From: Hydrogenimonas urashimensis
GTDB lineage: Bacteria; Campylobacterota; Campylobacteria; Campylobacterales; Hydrogenimonadaceae
Assembly: GCF_016593255.1 (NCBI RefSeq)
Contig: NZ_AP023212.1
Coordinates: 794,001-858,000 of the forward strand
Direction of reading: 5' to 3'
Length of the DNA: 64,000 nucleotides
A program made the translations under genes and the position numbers. Below the pieces are notes generated by a model. It was not told the origin of the DNA, ran no database searches, and saw only the letters and a program-made list of their open reading frames with translations. Of this stretch, positions 42,267 to 51,478 are shown one piece after another; position 1 is the first letter of the stretch, and every line of letters begins with the position of its first letter.

Positions 42267-42466
42267 CAATTTCGTTATTCGGATAAGGGCAGTTTTTCAG
42301 ATTGTTTGCTTTCTATTGTTCCGGTATCGATTCTGCCTCTTTTTTTCTTGGAACAAAACCTTACTCAATATTCCCACTGCAAACAACGTTTTCAAACATT
42401 CTATCGGGCTCACTAAAAATTCTTAAACCGTCTCTTTAGTTGTATTTCTGACTTTTATCAATTTCA
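42267..42466. other. Non-coding stretch before the nap promoter
   Basis: About 200 bp after the Crp/Fnr gene, A+T-rich, with no supported ORF or strong hairpin. The nap promoter region starts at 42467. Confidence 0.5.
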
Positions 42467-42480
42467 TTGACCAATATCAA
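42467..42480 (+). promoter_or_regulatory. FNR/NNR-type box for the nap operon
   Basis: TTGACCAATATCAA (TTGAC-N4-ATCAA). TAGAAT at 42503-42508 predicts a start near 42515, so the box centre is at about -41.5 (class II). The transcript would begin just before the leader hairpin at 42520. Confidence 0.87.
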
Positions 42481-42519
42481 GAATAATTCAGGCGGACTTC
42501 TGTAGAATTATTTTGTGTT

Positions 42520-42589
42520 GGAATCCTAGTGTCCAGACTCAAGAAATATTTAATCAAATATTTCTGGGCTCTGGGCGCTTGGTGATTCC
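42520..42589 (+). promoter_or_regulatory. Large structured 5' leader of napA
   Basis: A multi-stem hairpin begins about five bases after the predicted transcription start. The outer stem is GGAATC (42520-42525) with GATTCC (42584-42589). A middle stem is CCAGA (42533-42537) with TCTGG (42570-42574). The apical stem AGAAATATTT/AAATATTTCT (42542-42551, 42556-42565) has a 4-base loop. The AGGAGG ribosome-binding site of napA is free downstream. It could be a riboswitch-like element or a 5' stabiliser. I cannot match it to a known class. Confidence 0.7.
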
Positions 42590-42619
42590 AGAAACGTGCA
42601 AATTTATTAGGAGGTAAAT

Positions 42620-45424
42620 ATGTCATCTATGTCACGACGTGACTTCCTCAAGAGTGCAGCGGCCGCAACGGCTGCCAGCGCGGTGGGGATGTCTGTTCCT
42701 AGCGAAGTAGAGGCCGAAGCCAATTCTGCTGAAGCAGGATGGCGATGGGACAAGGCGGTCTGCCGCTTCTGTGGTACCGGATGCGGTATTATGGTTGCAA
42801 CCAAAGACGGTAAAATCGTTGCCGTCAAAGGCGACCCTGCGGCACCGGTCAATCGCGGTCTGAACTGTATCAAAGGATACTTCAACGCGAAAATCATGTA
42901 CGGTGCCGACCGTCTGACCGTGCCGCTACTGCGGATGGATGAAAAGGGCAATTTCGACAAACATGGAAAATTCCGCCCTGTCAGCTGGAAGCGCGCTTTC
43001 GACGAAATGGAAAAGCATATCCGCAAAGCGCTCAAAGAGGGTGGTCCGGAAGCGGTCGCGGTATTCGCATCCGGTCAGTATACGATTCAGGAAGGGTATG
43101 CCGCCCATAAAATGATGAAAGCGGGATTCCGCTCCAACGCGATCGACCCCAACGCTCGCCACTGTATGGCATCGGCGGTTGTCGGTTTCTTCCAGACATT
43201 TGGTATCGACGAACCGTCCGGATGTTACGACGACATCGAAATCACCGACACGATCGTCACCTGGGGTGCGAACATGGCGGAAATGCACCCGATTCTGTGG
43301 GCGCGCGTCACCGACCGTAAACTCTCCGATCCCGATCGCGTCAAAGTCGTCAACATCTCAACCTATCGACACCGATGTTCCGACCTGGCCGATATGGAAA
43401 TCATCTTCCGACCGGGTTCCGACCTGGCGATGTGGAACTATCTCGCACGCGAAATCGTCTACAACCATCCGGAAGTGATCGACTGGGATTTCGTCAAAAA
43501 ACACATCATTTTTGCCACCGGTTTCGTCGAGACAGGTTACGGAATGCGCATGCCCGACGAAGCGAAAAAACTGGGTTACAGCGACAAAGAACTCGAAACG
43601 ATCAAACAGGAAGCCAATCATACCGTTTCCGAAAGAGAAGCTCCGGGTCTCGCACCGCTGGGCTACAAAGCGGGCGACAACATGAAAATGGTTCACCGCG
43701 GCCATGCACTCGGACACTGGGAGATCAGCTTCGAAGAGTTCAAAAAAGGCCTCGAGCCCTACACACTCGACTATGTCGCAAGCGTTGCAAAAGGCGATCC
43801 CGACGAAAGTATCGAATCGTTCAAGAAAAAACTTGAAACGCTCCGTGATCTTTACATCGACAAGAGCCGAAAGATGGTCAGCTTCTGGACGATGGGTATG
43901 AACCAGCACTATCGGGGTTCCTGGGTCAACGAGCAGTCCTATATGGTCCACTTCCTTCTTGGAAAGCAGGCCAAGCCGGGCATGGGAGCTTTCTCGCTGA
44001 CCGGTCAGCCTTCTGCTTGCGGTACGGCACGCGAAGTCGGTACCTTTACCCACCGTCTGCCGGCCGACATGCTGGTCAAGATTCCAAAACACCGAAAGAT
44101 CGCGGAAAAAATCTGGAAAATTCCGGAAGGTACGATCAACCCGGTCGGTTATCAGCACATCATGAATATCCACCGCCAGATCGAAAGTGGAAAGATCAAG
44201 TTCGCCTGGGTCAATGTCTGCAACGCCTACCACGATTCCGCCAACGCCAACCATTGGATCAAAGCGGCGCGCGAAAAAGATGTCTTCATCGTCACGTCCG
44301 ACGGATACCCGGGTATTTCGGCAAAAGTCTCCGACCTGGTCCTTCCTTCTGCGATGATCTACGAAAAATGGGGCGCCTACGGAAACGCCGAACGACGAAC
44401 GCAGCACTGGCGGCAGCAGGTTCTTCCCGTCGGTGACGCCATGAGCGACACGTGGCAGTGGGTCGAACTCTCCAAACGCTTCACTGTCAAAGACCTGTGG
44501 GGCGAATGGACCATCAAAGGCGGCAAAAAGCTGCCCAACGTCATCGAAAAAGCGAAGAAGATGGGCTACAAAGAGGACACAACGATGTTCGAGATTCTCT
44601 TCGCCAACGACTATTATAGAAGCTTCAAAGCCGACGACCCGATCATGGAAGGGTTCGACAACTCCGAAGTTTTCGGCGACAGCCGCAACGTTGTCGGCAG
44701 CGACGGCAAAGTCTTCAAAGGATACGGATTCTTCATCCAAAAAGCGCTCTGGGAAGAGTATCGCAAATTCGGTATCGGACACGGACACGACCTGGCCGAT
44801 TTCGATACCTACCACCGTGTACGCGGTCTGCGCTGGCCTGTCGTCAACGGAAAAGATACGCCCTGGCGCTTCAACGTCAAATACGACCCGTATGCGCGAA
44901 AACATGCGAAACCGGGAGAAGAGTTCGCCTTCTACGGACCGGCGCTCAAAACAATCAAACGGGGTAACCTCAAGAAAATCGATCCGAAGGCGGGCAAGAT
45001 TCATCTTCCGAACAAAGCGAAGATCTTCTTCCGCCCCTATCTGGATCCGACCGAACAGCCGGATAAAGAGTACGATACCTGGCTCTGTACGGGTCGTGTT
45101 ATCGAACACTGGCATTCCGGTACGATGACAATGCGTGTTCCCGAACTCTTCCGTGCGATGCCGGAGGCGTTCTGCTACATGAACCCCAAAGATGCGAAAG
45201 CCAAAGGCTTCAAAGACGGCGATCTCGTCTGGATCGAGAGTCGACGCGGCAAAGTCAAAGCCCACATCCAGACACGCGGACGGAACCGACCGCCCAGAGG
45301 GCTGGTCTTCGTACCCTGGTTCGACGAGCGCGTCTTCATCAACAAGGTGTGCCTCGACCATACGTGTCCGATGTCCAAACAGACCGACTACAAAAAGTGT
45401 GCGGTCAAAATATACAAAGCGTAA
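42620..45424 (+). CDS. napA: Periplasmic nitrate reductase, catalytic subunit
   Basis: A 934-residue molybdoenzyme reducing nitrate to nitrite in the periplasm. A Tat signal ([18 protein letters not shown]) leads to the [4Fe-4S] motif [18 protein letters not shown] with its distant fourth cysteine in [10 protein letters not shown]. The bis-MGD molybdenum ligand cysteine is in [14 protein letters not shown]. The length matches Campylobacterota NapA, which is longer than E. coli NapA. AGGAGG precedes the ATG. It leads the operon napAGHBFLD. Confidence 0.98.
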   Translation: MSSMSRRDFLKSAAAATAASAVGMSVPSEVEAEANSAEAGWRWDKAVCRFCGTGCGIMVATKDGKIVAVKGDPAAPVNRGLNCIKGYFNAKIMYGADRLTVPLLRMDEKGNFDKHGKFRPVSWKRAFDEMEKHIRKALKEGGPEAVAVFASGQYTIQEGYAAHKMMKAGFRSNAIDPNARHCMASAVVGFFQTFGIDEPSGCYDDIEITDTIVTWGANMAEMHPILWARVTDRKLSDPDRVKVVNISTYRHRCSDLADMEIIFRPGSDLAMWNYLAREIVYNHPEVIDWDFVKKHIIFATGFVETGYGMRMPDEAKKLGYSDKELETIKQEANHTVSEREAPGLAPLGYKAGDNMKMVHRGHALGHWEISFEEFKKGLEPYTLDYVASVAKGDPDESIESFKKKLETLRDLYIDKSRKMVSFWTMGMNQHYRGSWVNEQSYMVHFLLGKQAKPGMGAFSLTGQPSACGTAREVGTFTHRLPADMLVKIPKHRKIAEKIWKIPEGTINPVGYQHIMNIHRQIESGKIKFAWVNVCNAYHDSANANHWIKAAREKDVFIVTSDGYPGISAKVSDLVLPSAMIYEKWGAYGNAERRTQHWRQQVLPVGDAMSDTWQWVELSKRFTVKDLWGEWTIKGGKKLPNVIEKAKKMGYKEDTTMFEILFANDYYRSFKADDPIMEGFDNSEVFGDSRNVVGSDGKVFKGYGFFIQKALWEEYRKFGIGHGHDLADFDTYHRVRGLRWPVVNGKDTPWRFNVKYDPYARKHAKPGEEFAFYGPALKTIKRGNLKKIDPKAGKIHLPNKAKIFFRPYLDPTEQPDKEYDTWLCTGRVIEHWHSGTMTMRVPELFRAMPEAFCYMNPKDAKAKGFKDGDLVWIESRRGKVKAHIQTRGRNRPPRGLVFVPWFDERVFINKVCLDHTCPMSKQTDYKKCAVKIYKA

Positions 45425-45435
45425 ACCGCTTCGTC

Positions 45436-45456
45436 GCCGGGAGAGCTGCTCCCGGC
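45436..45456 (+). promoter_or_regulatory. Hairpin immediately 3' of napA
   Basis: GCCGGGAG and CTCCCGGC form an 8-bp stem with a 5-base loop, about 12 bases after the napA stop codon. A weaker hairpin, CAACC/GGTTG, follows at 45465-45481. No U-tract is present, so it seems to be an intercistronic processing or stabilising structure. Confidence 0.7.
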
Positions 45457-45512
45457 CGAATCACCAACCTCGAGAGGGTTGAAATTTCAATGGAAAAAGG
45501 TGGATTGAGTCT

Positions 45513-46346
45513 TTGAACACTCAAAATCCGAAAAAAGAGAACAAACCCAAAATCACCGAAAGACGGCGTTTTCTGACCATCATGGCGCAAAGCGTCGGAC
45601 TCTCGGCGCTGGGCGGTATCGTCTGGATGGGGTATGTGGAGGAGGCGAAGGCTTCGCCGCTTTTGCTGCGTCCGCCGGCAGCGTTGCCGGAGCAGGATTT
45701 TCTGCGCACCTGCATCAAATGCGGACAGTGCGCGGAAGCCTGTCCATACGATACGCTTTTGATGGCCAAGCCGGGTGACGGCGTGCCGATGGGTACACCC
45801 TATTTTATTCCAAGAGATGTTCCGTGCTACATGTGCACGGACATTCCCTGTGTGCCGCCCTGCCCGACAGGCGCACTCGATCAAAAGAGCGTGACGACCG
45901 TCAAGGATGGCAAGGAAGAGCTCGATATCAACAAGGCCAGGATGGGCCTGGCGGTGGTCGATCACGAGTCGTGTATCGCATTCTGGGGTATCCAGTGCGA
46001 TGCGTGCTACCGCGCCTGCCCCGTTCTGGGTGAAGCGATAACGATCGATTTTATACGGAATGAACGGACGGGAAAACATGCCAAACTGGTGCCGGTGGTC
46101 CATGCGGATCACTGCACGGGATGCGGCCTGTGCGAGCATGCCTGCGTGACGGAGAAAGCGGCGATATTCGTTCTGCCAAGGGAAGTCGCCATGGGCAAAC
46201 CGGGCGACTACTACGTCAAAGGATGGAGCAAAAAGGATCAGGAGCGCATCAAACAGCGCAGTCTGGAAAACCTGAAGACGAAAACCGAGCGGAGCAAAAA
46301 GAAACCGCAGGAGTATCTGAATATGGATGAGGAGCTCTACGAATGA
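45513..46346 (+). CDS. napG: NapG ferredoxin-type quinol dehydrogenase subunit
   Basis: A 277-residue periplasmic Fe-S protein with a Tat-type signal (ERRRFLTIMAQSVGLSALGG) and four [4Fe-4S] sets: CIKCGQCAEACP, CYMCTDIPCVPPCP, CIAFWGIQCDACYRACP and CTGCGLCEHAC. With NapH it moves electrons from menaquinol to NapB/NapA. The start is TTG, with AAAGGTGGA upstream. It overlaps napH by 4 bp. Confidence 0.95.
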   Translation: MNTQNPKKENKPKITERRRFLTIMAQSVGLSALGGIVWMGYVEEAKASPLLLRPPAALPEQDFLRTCIKCGQCAEACPYDTLLMAKPGDGVPMGTPYFIPRDVPCYMCTDIPCVPPCPTGALDQKSVTTVKDGKEELDINKARMGLAVVDHESCIAFWGIQCDACYRACPVLGEAITIDFIRNERTGKHAKLVPVVHADHCTGCGLCEHACVTEKAAIFVLPREVAMGKPGDYYVKGWSKKDQERIKQRSLENLKTKTERSKKKPQEYLNMDEELYE

Positions 46347-47173
46347 AAAAGCTCTTTAAAATGCGGTATCTGATACTTCGCAGGATCGTCCAAATCGGCC
46401 TCCTTTTTCTCTATTTCGCGGGAAACGCCTACGGATGGAGTATTCTGAAAGGAACACTCAGCGCATCCGTACTGTTTGACACTATTCCGCTGGCCGATCC
46501 CTTTGCGATACTGCAGATGCTTTCGGCCGGGGCGATGATGGGCATCGACGTTTTTGTCGGTGCCGCCATCATTGTCCTCTTCTACGGCATCGTCGGCGGC
46601 AGGGCTTTTTGCAGCTGGGTCTGTCCGGTCAACCTGATAACCGACCTTGCCAACTGGCTGCGCCGAAAACTTCTGCTCGACAAAGTGGAGAGAAAAGTGT
46701 GGGTAAGCCGAAATGCCAGATACTGGGTACTGGGCTTGTCCCTTATCGTCTCAGCACTTTCGGGACTGGCGGCGTTCGAACTTGTCAGTCCCATTACGAT
46801 ATTCAACCGGGGTGTCATCTTCGGCATGGGCATGAGCGGCGGTGTACTGCTGGCGATTTTTCTGTTCGATCTCTTCGGGGTCAAGAACGGATGGTGCGGA
46901 CATATCTGCCCGCTTGGCGGCTTCTATTCGCTGATCGGGCGTTTCAGTCTGATACGTGTACGCCATAACGAACCCAACTGTACGCTCTGCATGAAATGCA
47001 AAGAGGTGTGTCCCGAAAGTCAGGTCCTGTTCATGATCGGAAAAAAGAGCACGACCGTCAACATGGGTGAATGCGTCAACTGCGCCCGCTGTATCGAAGT
47101 GTGCGATGATGATGCGCTCGGGTTTAGTCTAAGAGATTTTGCAACTACCAAAGCCAAAGGAGACAACAAATGA
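46343..47173 (+). CDS. napH: NapH membrane quinol dehydrogenase subunit
   Basis: A 276-residue protein with about four membrane helices and cytoplasmic Fe-S sites. CSWVCPVNLI and CGHICPLGGF are the conserved CxxxCP motifs; CTLCMKCKEVCP and CVNCARCIEVC are two [4Fe-4S] clusters. It oxidises menaquinol together with NapG. It overlaps both neighbours at ATGA-type junctions. Confidence 0.95.
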   Translation: MKKLFKMRYLILRRIVQIGLLFLYFAGNAYGWSILKGTLSASVLFDTIPLADPFAILQMLSAGAMMGIDVFVGAAIIVLFYGIVGGRAFCSWVCPVNLITDLANWLRRKLLLDKVERKVWVSRNARYWVLGLSLIVSALSGLAAFELVSPITIFNRGVIFGMGMSGGVLLAIFLFDLFGVKNGWCGHICPLGGFYSLIGRFSLIRVRHNEPNCTLCMKCKEVCPESQVLFMIGKKSTTVNMGECVNCARCIEVCDDDALGFSLRDFATTKAKGDNK

Positions 47174-47742
47174 AAAAATTGATTCTAACGGCTCTGTCTG
47201 CTGTGTTGGTACTGGGCATTAGTGCCTGTGCCGGCAAAAGCGGAGAGAGTGCGACTAAAATGGATGAGCAAGAGCTGAACAGCAAAGCTGCTCCGATCGT
47301 AACCGAAGAGGAACTTGGACTGCGTAAAGAGAATCTTTACTCAGAAGAGACAAAGCCGGTCAAAGCAGAATTCAACCGGCCGGCACCGGGTGCGGCAAAA
47401 ACATTCGAGCGTTCCTATGAAAACGCACCGCCGCTCATTCCCCACAGTGTCGACGGTCTGCTTCCTATCACCAAGAAAAATAACGCATGTCTGGGATGCC
47501 ATATGCCGGATGTCGCGCCGAGCGTCAAAGCGACTCCTATTCCGCCGACCCATTTCATGGATTTCCGCACACAGAAAAAACTGGACCATCTGGCGCAGCA
47601 GCGTTTCAACTGTTCCCAGTGCCACGTACCGCAGGCGAACGTCAAACCGCTTGTCAAAAACAACTTCAAGCCCGACTATCGACGGCCTGAAGACAAAAGC
47701 AGATCCTTCCTGATCCACGACCTCAACGAAGGTGTCAAGTAA
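47170..47742 (+). CDS. napB: NapB di-heme cytochrome c subunit, with lipobox
   Basis: A 190-residue di-heme cytochrome. Heme motifs are CLGCH (NNACLGCHMPDVAPS) and CSQCH (FNCSQCHVPQANV). The family stretch PPLIPHSVDGLLPITKKNNA is clear. The signal MKKLILTALSAVLVLGISAC ends in LGISAC, a lipobox, so this NapB may be a lipoprotein held at the membrane and not a soluble periplasmic protein. It transfers electrons to NapA. Confidence 0.95.
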   Translation: MKKLILTALSAVLVLGISACAGKSGESATKMDEQELNSKAAPIVTEEELGLRKENLYSEETKPVKAEFNRPAPGAAKTFERSYENAPPLIPHSVDGLLPITKKNNACLGCHMPDVAPSVKATPIPPTHFMDFRTQKKLDHLAQQRFNCSQCHVPQANVKPLVKNNFKPDYRRPEDKSRSFLIHDLNEGVK

Positions 47743-47743
47743 G

Positions 47744-48262
47744 ATGATCGACGAAGAGAGACGGGGGCTTTTCGCCTCCCTCTCCTCGGCGATAAAAAAA
47801 GAGAAACAACGCGAAAAACCGGTTGTCCGGCCTCCCTACAATACCGATCCGTCTCTTTTTTACAAACTGTGTCCAGACTGCTCCGACAAGCGGTGTGCCG
47901 GAGTGTGTGAAGAGGAGATTATCGTCATTGACGAGAGGGGAACCCCGACACTCGATTTTTCCAAAAACGGGTGCACCTTTTGCGACGCCTGCGCCGACGC
48001 GTGTGACAGCGGAGTTTTAAGCGACAAAACGCTAAACTTCGTCGATACGACGGTCGAAATCGATGTTCTAAAATGTGTCGCGTGGCACCAGGTACTTTGC
48101 AGCAGCTGCAAAGATCCATGTCTTGAAAACGCCATCGTGTTTCTCGGACTGTTCCGGCCGGAAATCGATATGGACCGTTGCACGGGTTGCGGATGGTGTC
48201 GTCCGGTCTGTCCGGCCGATGCCATTTTGTTCATTCCCCCAAAAAGGAGAAAGGAAGCATGA
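47744..48262 (+). CDS. napF: NapF ferredoxin-type protein
   Basis: A 172-residue cytoplasmic Fe-S protein. Cysteine sets include CTFCDACADAC, CVAWHQVLCSSCKDPC and CTGCGWCRPVCP, with an extra N-terminal set CPDCSDKRCAGVC. NapF is thought to help NapA maturation. The ATG at 47744, one base after the napB stop, is preferred to a GTG inside napB. Its stop overlaps the ATG of napL. Confidence 0.92.
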   Translation: MIDEERRGLFASLSSAIKKEKQREKPVVRPPYNTDPSLFYKLCPDCSDKRCAGVCEEEIIVIDERGTPTLDFSKNGCTFCDACADACDSGVLSDKTLNFVDTTVEIDVLKCVAWHQVLCSSCKDPCLENAIVFLGLFRPEIDMDRCTGCGWCRPVCPADAILFIPPKRRKEA

Positions 48263-49221
48263 TGAAAAAGCTGTTTCTGCTTGTGTTGGCACCTCTGCTG
48301 CTCTTTGCAGCTTCCATCATCAAGCCGGCTTCGACCATCGATGTCGATGGCAATGTCATCGATTCGATCGTTGTCGGAGATCTCCTCTATGTCACGACTG
48401 ATGCCGGCACACTGGAGACATACAACTGGAAAAGCAGAAAGCTACTCAATAAAATCTCTTATCCCAAAATCCACGATTTCATGGGCGATCTGATGCTTCC
48501 TAAAGTATTCGGTGTGGATGTCGATCCGAAAACGGGCGCGATTGTCGTTCAGGTACAGGCCGAAGAGGGGGCGCGTGTTCTTTATATCTACGACGCAAAG
48601 GGTCATCGTCAAACATTGCTTGATGAAAAATCGCACATACAGATGCGCGAGGTACGCTTTGTCGACAGCGGCCATCTGCTGATTTCGACAATGAGCAACG
48701 ACCTGATTCTCTTCGATATCGCAAAAAAGAAGATTTTATATCGCGAGCAGATCAGTCCCTCGACATTTTCCGACTATCAGCTGAACGAAGATCATACGAA
48801 AGTGGCGAGCAGCTGCGAATCGGGCGATCTGTTCATTACCGATGTCATGAGCGGGAAACGTCTCAAAACATACAGCGGCATCAACAAAGACAACGTCTTC
48901 AAGGTCGATTACAAAAACAACAGGGTCCTCACCTGCGGCAAGGACAAAAAAGCGGTGCTCTACAATATTGACAACGACAGGCAAACCGTTTTTCCGACCG
49001 ACTTTTTCGTCTACGCCGGCGCATTGAACGCCGATGCGTCTATGAGCGCATTCCAGATAGACATCGACAACGATATCGCTCTATACGACAACCAAACAAA
49101 AGAGATGAAATATAAACTTGTCGGGGCAAGCTCGACACTCAACAATATCATTTTCATTGATGACAAAACACTCATCAGTTCTAGCGATGACAACCATATT
49201 TTAATCTGGAGGATTCCATGA
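48259..49221 (+). CDS. napL: NapL beta-propeller protein
   Basis: A 320-residue exported beta-propeller. The signal is MKKLFLLVLAPLLLFAASI, and WD40-type repeats include FDIAKKKILYREQISPSTF and the ending SSDDNHILIWRIP. NapL is a Campylobacterota nap-operon protein of ill-defined role in nitrate reductase assembly. GGAGAAAGGA precedes the ATG, which overlaps the napF stop codon (ATGA). Confidence 0.9.
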   Translation: MMKKLFLLVLAPLLLFAASIIKPASTIDVDGNVIDSIVVGDLLYVTTDAGTLETYNWKSRKLLNKISYPKIHDFMGDLMLPKVFGVDVDPKTGAIVVQVQAEEGARVLYIYDAKGHRQTLLDEKSHIQMREVRFVDSGHLLISTMSNDLILFDIAKKKILYREQISPSTFSDYQLNEDHTKVASSCESGDLFITDVMSGKRLKTYSGINKDNVFKVDYKNNRVLTCGKDKKAVLYNIDNDRQTVFPTDFFVYAGALNADASMSAFQIDIDNDIALYDNQTKEMKYKLVGASSTLNNIIFIDDKTLISSSDDNHILIWRIP

Positions 49222-49580
49222 ATATTTCAAGTATCGTAGTACAGGTACGCCAGGAGCATGTCGACGAAGTGGTCGAAACGCTAAAAAATTCGGATTTTTG
49301 CGATTATCATTTTCATGACAAATCGATCGGAAAAATCATCGTGACCGTCGAAGGAGAAGGCGTCGAAGAGGAGATCGCGAAGGTCAAACAGATTCAGGCC
49401 GTCCCCCACGTGATAGCAGCGGACATGATGATGGCATACAGCGAAGACGAACTCGACAAGGAGCGTTCCAAGCTCGAAATGGGCGGTCCAAACGTCCCCG
49501 AAATGCTCAACGACGATTCCATACGCGCCGAAGATATCGTCTACCATGGTGACTTGAAAAAGAAAGATTTCGGTTTTTAG
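49218..49580 (+). CDS. napD: NapD maturation chaperone
   Basis: A 120-residue cytoplasmic protein that binds the Tat signal of NapA. ISSIVVQVRQEHVDEVVETL and HVIAADMMMAYSEDELD fit the ferredoxin-like NapD fold. It closes the operon with a 4-bp overlap with napL. A C-terminal extension of about 35 residues is usual in this phylum. Confidence 0.9.
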   Translation: MNISSIVVQVRQEHVDEVVETLKNSDFCDYHFHDKSIGKIIVTVEGEGVEEEIAKVKQIQAVPHVIAADMMMAYSEDELDKERSKLEMGGPNVPEMLNDDSIRAEDIVYHGDLKKKDFGF

Positions 49581-49587
49581 TCCCTAC

Positions 49588-49606
49588 GCATCGCCATTGG
49601 CGATGC
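49588..49606 (+). terminator. Hairpin after napD
   Basis: GCATCGCC and GGCGATGC form an 8-bp stem with a 3-base loop, 7 bases after the napD stop codon. There is no U-run directly after it, so its role as a terminator is uncertain. Confidence 0.55.
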
Positions 49607-49722
49607 CCTCATCGTGCAGCGCGACGGTATCCCTTTTGGGATTAAACAAAAACGCATCGTTCACACACTCTTTGCCTCATCCTGCTTGCAAGTCGGCAGG
49701 ATGACGCAATCTGTCTTGTTGA

Positions 49723-50196
49723 CTATTTGGAAGGAAGAGTTCGGGGAGCTTGGGCAAGGGGAACGAGTTCCGAAATTTCCGCCTGGCGAAGAATCTCGAA
49801 TCGGTTTTCAACCTGGAGGAATCGTATCACTTCCGCCGTACTCATGATTTTCTTGAACTTCTTGACATACGCTCTTTTCAAAGCGATGGCATCCTCTTCC
49901 GTTTTGAACCATTCGTCGATAAGTTTCTGTGCCTTGGCATCATCAAGCTGTTTGTAATTTTTCGCATATTCCACGATGATATTGAGGCGCTTGGCGAGAA
50001 TATCGTTAATCTTCTCCTGGAATTCGTCGTAAAGTGTGCCGAATGCCTCTTTCTTTTTGCCCTCCAGGTTCATCGTAGCGAGTACGATCGCCTTTTTTTG
50101 TGCCATTTTGGACAGCATCGCCAATTGAACTTCATCGTTGGGCAGTGCAAAAGCGGTAACGGCAGCGATTGTGAAAGCGGTAATCCATTTCTTCAT
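49723..50196 (-). CDS. Periplasmic helical protein, function unknown
   Basis: A 157-residue exported protein with a signal (MKKWITAFTIAAVTAFA) and a helical body rich in Lys, Glu and Ala. Its size and helical pattern are a little like Spy/CpxP, but their LTxxQ motifs are not seen. It follows the 199-residue gene on the same strand and converges with napD. Confidence 0.75.
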   Translation of the reverse strand: MKKWITAFTIAAVTAFALPNDEVQLAMLSKMAQKKAIVLATMNLEGKKKEAFGTLYDEFQEKINDILAKRLNIIVEYAKNYKQLDDAKAQKLIDEWFKTEEDAIALKRAYVKKFKKIMSTAEVIRFLQVENRFEILRQAEISELVPLAQAPRTLPSK

Positions 50197-50279
50197 GGAA
50201 ACTCCTTTTGTTTGATTTTGTAAAATTATACCGATATTCGAACGAAATTCGCCCTCTTTTCGAACTTAGTTGTTCTTTA

Positions 50280-50879
50280 TCAAAGTTGGCGAAGTTTTAC
50301 GATGGCAAAAAGACCCTCCGGAGTCTGCTCTACATGGTAATCCGAATCGATCGGCGGTTTACGGTTTTCCAGGATTTCCGAAAGTTCATGAAGAACCATG
50401 CCGAAATGGTTCAACAAAGGTACGCGGATCTCCTTGATCTTCGCTTTGTGGATCTCGTCCGCGATACGGTTCAAAACGCACTCGTATGCGGCTTCGTTCG
50501 TGACGTATTGGAGGTAGTAGTCGAACATGGCGTCGATATTTTTCAGCCATGCCTGTCGCGCTTCTTCGGTCAGGGTTGTCGCCTCCTTGATATGGGTGCG
50601 CAGATCATCCACCATCGCTTTGGCTTTCTCTTCTCGTGACTGGACATAATCGTCGAGATTTTTGCAGTATTTCTGCATCAAATCCATAATCTGCGTTTCG
50701 CTCAGCTCACTGGTTTTGGCCCGATAGACAATATCCTGCGTGCCTTCCGGTACATCGAATGCCTGAGCAAGCTGCAATGCCACTCCAAGATAGATGTATT
50801 TGTCCGGTTTACCTGTATCGAATCGAACCCCTTTGTCCGTAACGATAGGTTTGGGACCGACGAATTTGATGGTTGTCAT
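50280..50879 (-). CDS. Conserved-looking cytoplasmic protein, function unknown
   Basis: A 199-residue soluble protein without signal, cysteine-rich site or membrane helix. The N-terminus is strand-rich (MTTIKFVGPKPIVTDKGVRF), the centre helical and charged. One cysteine in KYCKNLDDYV and one in AAYECVLNRI are present. I do not recognise it. Confidence 0.75.
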   Translation of the reverse strand: MTTIKFVGPKPIVTDKGVRFDTGKPDKYIYLGVALQLAQAFDVPEGTQDIVYRAKTSELSETQIMDLMQKYCKNLDDYVQSREEKAKAMVDDLRTHIKEATTLTEEARQAWLKNIDAMFDYYLQYVTNEAAYECVLNRIADEIHKAKIKEIRVPLLNHFGMVLHELSEILENRKPPIDSDYHVEQTPEGLFAIVKLRQL

Positions 50880-50999
50880 GATTTACTCCGATAGTGTAAT
50901 TTCTATGCTGATATAGTACCGTAAACGATGTTTGTATGCGATTAAAATCATCGGAAACAGTGAATGCAGAGCAATACATGGAAATACCGTGGATGGGTG

Positions 51000-51419
51000 T
51001 CAGACCACCCACATAATCTGGGAAAGAACAATAATGACGACGACCAGTGTGAAAGGGAAATAGTGGCTTTTGAAAACCCAGGGGTTGATCTTGAAAACCT
51101 TTTGCATGAAGCCCCTCACTCCCAGCCACAGTCCCAAAAAGGCTTTGATCAAGAGAACAATTTGCAGATGGCTCAGACCCTCCGGAGCGACCTTGCCGAA
51201 AACATAGGGGAACATGACGATACCCGTTCCCACGACGACGAAAAGAGCATAGGGGACCACTTTCCTCACATGCACCATGATCGCTTCGCGGCAGGCCGCC
51301 CCTTCCTCGGCGGACAGGGACTTTTGCATCTTCTGCATGAAAAGGATGTCGGTGAAAAGGAAACCGCCGTAGACAAAAGCGGCGAGCAGATGGATTGTAT
51401 GGATCAGGGTGAAAAACAT
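51000..51419 (-). CDS. Four-helix membrane protein (CopD/DUF2269-like)
   Basis: A 139-residue protein with four membrane helices. Histidines lie in helix 1 (LIHTIHLLAAFVYGGFLF) and after helix 3 (SHLQIVLLIKAFLGLW), as in small CopD-like or heme-binding proteins. AAAGGTG lies before the ATG. It may be a small membrane heme protein. It is not clearly linked to the neighbouring genes. Confidence 0.75.
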   Translation of the reverse strand: MFFTLIHTIHLLAAFVYGGFLFTDILFMQKMQKSLSAEEGAACREAIMVHVRKVVPYALFVVVGTGIVMFPYVFGKVAPEGLSHLQIVLLIKAFLGLWLGVRGFMQKVFKINPWVFKSHYFPFTLVVVIIVLSQIMWVV

Positions 51420-51478
51420 CGGAACACCTTTTTAGGCGCGATTATATCCGATAGGAGATAAAAAAGAGTTGTCCGCCG

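Noticed and set aside
42520-42589. Molybdenum cofactor riboswitch before napA
   Set aside because: The context fits, but the stems and loops do not match the Moco motif as I know it.
48178-48258. N-terminal extension of napL
   Set aside because: These codons lie within napF. The signal peptide and ribosome-binding site point to the ATG at 48259.
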